This document shows, in pieces, positions 62,115 through 64,000 of a stretch of 64,000 nt of DNA. The notes under the pieces are model-generated. The model made no database searches, was not told the DNA's origin, and saw only the letters and a program-made list of their open reading frames with translations. The DNA comes from Odiellus spinosus (taxonomy: Eukaryota > Arthropoda > Arachnida > Opiliones > Phalangiidae). Within the stretch, counting starts at the first letter, position 1. The number at the start of each line of letters is the position of its first letter. Position numbers and translations under genes: made by a program. The stretch covers positions 6,682,190 through 6,746,189 of the forward strand of contig OY987236.1 of NCBI GenBank assembly GCA_963920705.1. The letters are read 5' to 3'.

Positions 62115-64000
62115 TCTTTATCTGTCTGTCTGTCGGTTGGAAACGTTTAAGTTTACACGCGATTTTAGCAAAATGAAAAAACCTTAGCAAATTGATTTCC
62201 TTGGAGATTTTTATTTTAATAGAAGTTTGTACGATGTTTAAGAAGCTTTTTAAGTTAATTAGGATTAGTTTCGTCAATTAAATTATCTTTAAGTGAAGGA
62301 AAAATATCCTTTCGAACAGCTGCGGTCAAAGGTAACTCGTAAAGATATTGACAAAGCATAGTAAAAGAAATTTCAGTATTTATAATTATTAATATTATTC
62401 TTCTATTAATAAAGAATAAGAATAATTTCAGAAATTATAATAATTATAATAATTATTTATATTATTAACGTATAAGAAGAATTTCAGTGATTATAATAAT
62501 AATTATTATTGTTATTATATTATTAAATTTCAATACTTATAATTATATATTAGGTATATTATTATGCCACGTATATAATTAATATAAATTAGTTTTTTAT
62601 TTGACGGGTAACAAGAAGTTTATAATAAATGCCCCTCAAATCTCCATGGACTTCGCAAAATGGGACTAATTATGGATATGGTAAGATTAAATTTAATATC
62701 GACTCTGTAATTACACGCGACTTGTGATTTGAATCAGCCTTGATAATTTTTTACGTGCTAAAAAAAAACCTTAAAAAACTTTCAAAAGAACTGGAATCTA
62801 GATAGTTTTTTTTTTTTTTGTCAGTTGAATATTTCTTCGATAACTTAAAATGATTGGGAAAAAAAAACTAGTTTTTATTGAAATTGGTGATTATAAGGCT
62901 TATTTAATCCATTCGTTAATAAGTTATAAGCGTCCGAGTTCAATTAAAATTAAAATTTATTACATATCGAAATTTTTTAAAAAGTACACCAGTGTCGAAT
63001 ATCATTTGCAAAATCCTACTCTAAATGGAGTGCCATAAAAATAGCGTTGATTACTCCCCTAGAGTCGCCAGTAACGGGTTTTGATTTTATCGGAAATTAT
63101 TAGAAAAAAAAAAAAACTAAATTATTCTATTTTTAAAATTTCTTAAAGTGAGGTTGTCACCATTTTTTGAATTTCTATGGTTTATATTTTATTAAAATGC
63201 CATATTAATTTTATAATCGCCATTTTATACGTCTATGTTGATACGTTCTTAAGACACTTCAAAATGAAAATGTCAAAAATATATAGGGCTACGTTCAGTT
63301 ACTCTCAACGGGAAGAATCCGGTTTTTAGAAAATAAATTTCTGTTGAGTATTTTTGGTCACGTTCGTCAGAATTTCTTGATACGTTGTAAAAAGGCGGTT
63401 TCAACCTCGTGGTCAAGGCTTAAAGAAATATTGCTAATAGCGATCGGATCTAACTAAAAAATAAATAAATCAAGCTTTCGACATCAATCGCGCTCGTCAA
63501 AATATATTATAAATTCGGTTATAATCTATCCCATTAAAAATTTTATTTTAAACTATTTTTCCGAAAATGCTATTCAATTTTTATTTGAAGTTCTTGAAAA
63601 ATCGGTGACAGATTAACTTTGGTTTAAAATACTACATACGAAACTTAAAAAATATATATTTTTCGGAATTAAAACGCACGTATTAGTGTCGAAAAACAGA
63701 GTAATTTCGTTTGATAATGGTACTTAATATCGAAGATATTAAAGGTGCGCTGACATAAAAAAATTGTTCTACGAAACCTTACATGATCATTAATGTTAAT
63801 TACGTTCCAAAATCATTCTACATAGAAAGGTAATTTTCATATGAAAGGCAAGGCTTTATTGGTTAAATACTGTATGTACTTTCGCAAAAACAACGCGCGA
63901 GAACCCTTTAGTGATGACGTTGAATGTTTGGGATATTTGGTTACATTGGGGTACAAATATAATGATGAATTATCACAATAGATGGCGCGCTTGCGCCTGA
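62115..64000. other. AT-rich DNA, no gene seen
   Basis: 62350-62580 is low-complexity (ATT/ATA runs). TTAAAGTGAGGTTGTCACCA at about 63144 matches the end of the possible element at 7022 and may start another that I could not close. TAGATGGCGCG at 63979-63989 is a further CTCF-like core. Confidence 0.5.

Overview
This is AT-rich eukaryotic chromosomal DNA, almost certainly from an insect. The evidence is a complete empty spiracles/E5 (EMX-class) homeobox gene with arthropod-type motifs, a BEL/Pao retrotransposon, a THAP-domain gene with introns of 62-71 bp, and a (TTAGG)n tract, which is the common arthropod telomere motif. The order of insect cannot be fixed from the sequence alone.

Layout. 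1-2580: 5' part of a BEL/Pao LTR element on the minus strand, cut by the window edge. 3.4-6.0 kb: two large minisatellites (about 28 bp and 31 bp units). 8.44-10.15 kb: a three-fold tandem duplication of about 0.57 kb. On the minus strand each unit carries a CCAAT-type promoter-like block and a short exon with acceptor, ATG and donor, which looks like a triplicated first coding exon. 11.9-13.9 kb: two short inverted-repeat elements and a 46-bp satellite in which every unit holds an E2F-type site. 15.5-16.6 kb: a compact four-exon THAP-domain gene, minus strand. 17.7-27 kb: MITEs, a 171-bp triplication, a cluster of heat-shock-element-like trimers, and a (TTAGG)10 core between two mirror-image minisatellite arms.

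28.0-58.4 kb: the homeobox gene on the plus strand. Three coding exons (28043-28688, 53427-53599, 58214-58447) join in frame to 350 codons. Intron 1 is 24.7 kb and intron 2 is 4.6 kb, splitting the homeodomain between positions 44 and 45. Intron 1 is loaded with MITEs and minisatellites. One is a 36-bp array carrying DRE/BEAF-type TATCGATA motifs, ending about 0.7 kb before exon 2. 59.2-64 kb: 3' UTR, then two neighbouring minisatellites (43 bp and 20 bp units), each enclosed by its own inverted repeats, then a MITE and plain AT-rich DNA.

The most notable general pattern is that three unrelated MITE families, each present twice, all begin CA and end TG and are flanked by perfect 7-bp target-site duplications. 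A separate palindromic family sits in TTAA sites. The window is therefore one developmental regulator with long introns, embedded in and invaded by non-autonomous DNA transposons and satellite arrays. Several arrays carry dense, regularly spaced copies of known transcription-factor motifs.
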